This document shows, one piece after another, positions 5,857 to 7,178 of a DNA stretch of 7,178 nt. The notes beneath the pieces are model-generated. The model did no database searches and was not told the origin of the DNA. It was given only the letters and a program-made list of their open reading frames with translations. Positions within the stretch are counted from its first letter, which is position 1; the number at the start of each line of letters is the position of its first letter. This stretch comes from Nitrospirota bacterium. Lineage in GTDB: Bacteria > Nitrospirota > RBG-16-64-22 > JACRHK01. The DNA lies in the NCBI GenBank assembly GCA_016217625.1, contig JACRHK010000141.1, forward strand, positions 1 to 7,178, in the 5' to 3' direction. Both the position numbers and the translations under genes were made by a program.

Positions 5857-5935
5857 GAGGTTGGAGGCGAGAAATACATCCTTGCCTCAGGCCTCTAACC
5901 TCAAACCTCAACCTCAGAGAATGGTTAGAACCTCA
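5857..5935. repeat. Repeat-rich spacer: imperfect inverted repeat and AACCTCA units
   Basis: GAGGTTGGAGGC (5857-5868) and GCCTCTAACCTC (5891-5902) are inverted repeats with a single G-T mismatch and a 22-nt loop. The right arm runs into copies of AACCTCA at 5897-5903, 5904-5910 and 5910-5916. A fourth copy at 5929-5935 overlaps the first base of the methyltransferase start codon. No T tract follows, so it is not a standard terminator. This looks like an intergenic repeat element that separates the transporter genes from the methyltransferase. Confidence 0.6.
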
Positions 5936-6713
5936 TGAAGGCGATCTCGATAACACAGCGGATCCGCTACTGGCTGGGCGGGGGGTGGACCGGTGACCTC
6001 AAGACGCCTGGGGAGAAGCTCCGGTCCGTCCGGGAGAAGTACAACGAACCGGAGGAGGTCCTCTTCCACGTCCGGCGGGTCGAGGCCGGCCTGGAGCCGT
6101 GGGAGGAGTGTTTCATCGAGCGTCACACGCGGGGGAGTGGCCGTGTGCTGAACGTGGGGTGCGGGGCGGGGCGGGAGGCGGTGGCGTTACAGCAGATGGG
6201 GTTCGAGGTCGTGGGGATTGATCCGGCCGTGCGGATGGTGGAGGAAGCCGACAGGGTCACGCGGGAAAGGGGACTATCCATCGAGTTCCAGGTCCGAAGC
6301 GCCACAGACCTGGGCGAGGACCTCGGGCGCTTCGACGCCATCCTTTTCAGCGGCGGTATCTACTCTCCTACATCCCTTCCAGGCAGCTCCGGATCGCCAC
6401 CCGCAGGGCCTGCGGACGCCTACTGCTTCCGGATGGCAGGATGGTCTTCTCGGCCTATCTTCAGGAGCCGCCCCCTTTTCTCTCCCGGCAGGGGATCAAG
6501 CAGACGATCTGGAAGTGCAGCCGCCTACTGGGTAGCGAGCCCGGGGAATGCGTTCATCGCCGCGTCTCCGAGACGAGCAACCCGGCGACCGCCTGCTTTG
6601 TCTACGAATGTACCTCCTCTCGCGAGGTCCTGGGTGAGATCGCGCGGGCTGGCCTTCAGGTCGTCGAAGCCTTCCGGTGGGAAGGGCTGGGGATCTGGAT
6701 TGTAAGGGGGTAG
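5935..6713 (+). pseudogene. SAM-dependent class I methyltransferase, frameshifted
   Basis: The first frame, from ATG 5935, encodes residues 1-144, including SAM-binding motif I VLNVGCGAGREA (71-82), the acidic end of strand 2 in VVGIDPA (Asp96) and FDAILFSGG (motif IV region). The family reading then jumps to another frame at about 6364-6368 (…GGIY, then SYIPSRQLR) and continues with RLLPDGRMVFSAYLQEP to the stop at 6711-6713. The total of 779 bp is 2 bp over a multiple of three. An extra TC in CTCTCC at 6363-6368 would explain this and restore about 258 residues; a one-base loss is the alternative. It may be a decayed gene or a sequence error. If intact in life, it could methylate the peptide product, but the repeat-filled 101-bp spacer and lack of a ribosome binding site weaken membership in the operon. 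Confidence 0.75.
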
Positions 6714-6719
6714 AACCTG

Positions 6720-6749
6720 GGGGGTAGGGATTAAGGATTATGGGGAAAA
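6720..6749. repeat. Left inverted repeat flanking the four-helix-bundle gene
   Basis: GGGGGTAGGGA (6720-6730) and GGGGAAAA (6742-6749) are perfect inverted matches of TCCCTACCCCC (7166-7176) and TTTTCCCC (7155-7162). The order is preserved and the spacing between the two blocks differs (11 versus 3 bp). The left copy sits just after the methyltransferase stop, at the distal end of the four-helix-bundle gene. Confidence 0.6.
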
Positions 6750-6787
6750 GGGTAGAGAATAGAAGCGGCAGAAGGTTTGTGAAGAAG

Positions 6788-7151
6788 TTAAAGTCCGCGT
6801 TTTTTCTTTAACGACCGAATGAGTCCGTTCAAAAGCCGGCTCACCCTTTCACAACGATCCTCCAAATGTTTATATCGTTCGGGTTTTAAGGTAACAAAGG
6901 TCCCTTGAGAGCAGCAGAAAATACCGAGTCTCCTCAATAGAACCTCTAGCATTGTAGAGAAATTGCATGTAGTCCTTCGTCGTGTTCCGAGACTGTCCCT
7001 CCACGATGTTGGCAGGCACGGAGTAAGATGCTCTTCGTAATTGATCCGCGATTCCATAAGATTCCGATCGAGGGAAGGCAGCGGTTGCCTGATAAACCTC
7101 CAACACCAGTCCATGCGCCAATTTCCACACTTCCAATTCACTCCAATGCAT
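6788..7151 (-). pseudogene. Four-helix-bundle protein (23S rRNA intervening-sequence type), frameshifted
   Basis: The minus-strand frame from ATG at 7151 reads LEVWKLAHGLVLEVY, SYGIADQLRRASYSVPANIVEGQSRNT, QFLYNARGSIEETRYFLLLSRDL, the conserved order of this small all-helical family. It stops early after YLKTRTI. The expected C-terminus, KPERYKHLEDRCERVSRLLNGLI, is in another frame and ends at 6788. The 364-bp span is one base over 121 codons; an extra T in the TTTT run at 6884-6887 (an A on the coding strand) accounts for it and restores 120 residues, the usual family length. AGGGG at 7159-7163, 7 nt before the start, can serve as ribosome binding site. The cellular role of stand-alone copies is unknown; relatives lie in 23S rRNA intervening sequences and include diversity-generating retroelement accessory proteins. 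It points against the cassette and is unlikely to belong to it. Confidence 0.82.
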
Positions 7152-7154
7152 CCA

Positions 7155-7176
7155 TTTTCCCCTACTCCCTACCCCC
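7155..7176. repeat. Right inverted repeat flanking the four-helix-bundle gene
   Basis: TTTTCCCC (7155-7162) and TCCCTACCCCC (7166-7176) mirror the two blocks at 6720-6749. This arm overlaps the ribosome binding region of the minus-strand gene. The window ends two bases later, so any longer repeat or target duplication cannot be judged. Confidence 0.6.
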
Positions 7177-7178
7177 TA

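Noticed and set aside
6790..6808. T-rich stretch as a plus-strand terminator
   Set aside because: No GC-rich stem precedes it, and it encodes the Lys-rich C-terminus of the minus-strand four-helix-bundle gene.
1..7178. CRISPR array, tRNA, rRNA or phage genes
   Set aside because: No regularly spaced direct repeats, cloverleaf-like segments, rRNA-like blocks or phage structural genes were found.

Overview
The window is bacterial, GC-rich and tightly packed. Its centre is a seven-gene, plus-strand cassette (about 218-5833) that looks like a biosynthetic and export locus for a ribosomally made, post-translationally modified peptide (RiPP). No rRNA, tRNA, CRISPR array or taxonomic marker is present, so the host cannot be fixed. 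The GC content, the plain SPASM/PqqD chemistry, the G-rich/C-rich intergenic repeats and a solitary four-helix-bundle gene suggest an environmental Gram-negative lineage (Nitrospirota- or NC10-like). That placement is a low-confidence impression.

Layout. Positions 1-217 hold the tail of an unseen upstream unit: a strong intrinsic terminator (57-87), then an AT-rich promoter with a striking palindrome over a TTGACA -35 box. After that come an HPr-kinase-like kinase (218-1102), a PqqD-type peptide chaperone (1095-1391), a radical SAM/SPASM enzyme (1384-2478), a 60-residue Cys-containing precursor-like peptide (2438-2620), an S26-type serine peptidase without a membrane anchor (2631-3107), an NTP_transf_5-type nucleotidyltransferase (3095-4267), an ABC ATPase (4264-5043) and an ABC-2 permease (5024-5833). 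The genes overlap by 4 to about 40 bp or lie 10 bp apart, so they form one transcriptional and probably translationally coupled unit.

Working model (inference). PqqD binds the leader of the peptide and delivers it to the radical SAM/SPASM enzyme, which modifies the core around Cys41/Cys54. The kinase and nucleotidyltransferase resemble the tailoring pair known from paeninodin-type lasso peptide clusters and may phosphorylate and further decorate the peptide, perhaps at its C-terminal Thr-Thr. The peptidase trims the leader, and the ABC-2 transporter exports the product. No lasso cyclase or transglutaminase-like protease is in the window, so this would be a radical-SAM counterpart of the kinase/nucleotidyltransferase tailoring module.

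Downstream (5834-7178) the character changes. A SAM-dependent methyltransferase gene (5935-6713) is interrupted by one frameshift and preceded by a repeat-rich spacer. A minus-strand four-helix-bundle (23S rRNA intervening-sequence type) gene (6788-7151) carries a one-base frameshift and is flanked by inverted G-rich/C-rich repeats, like a small mobile cassette. Both frameshifts could be real decay or draft-sequence errors.
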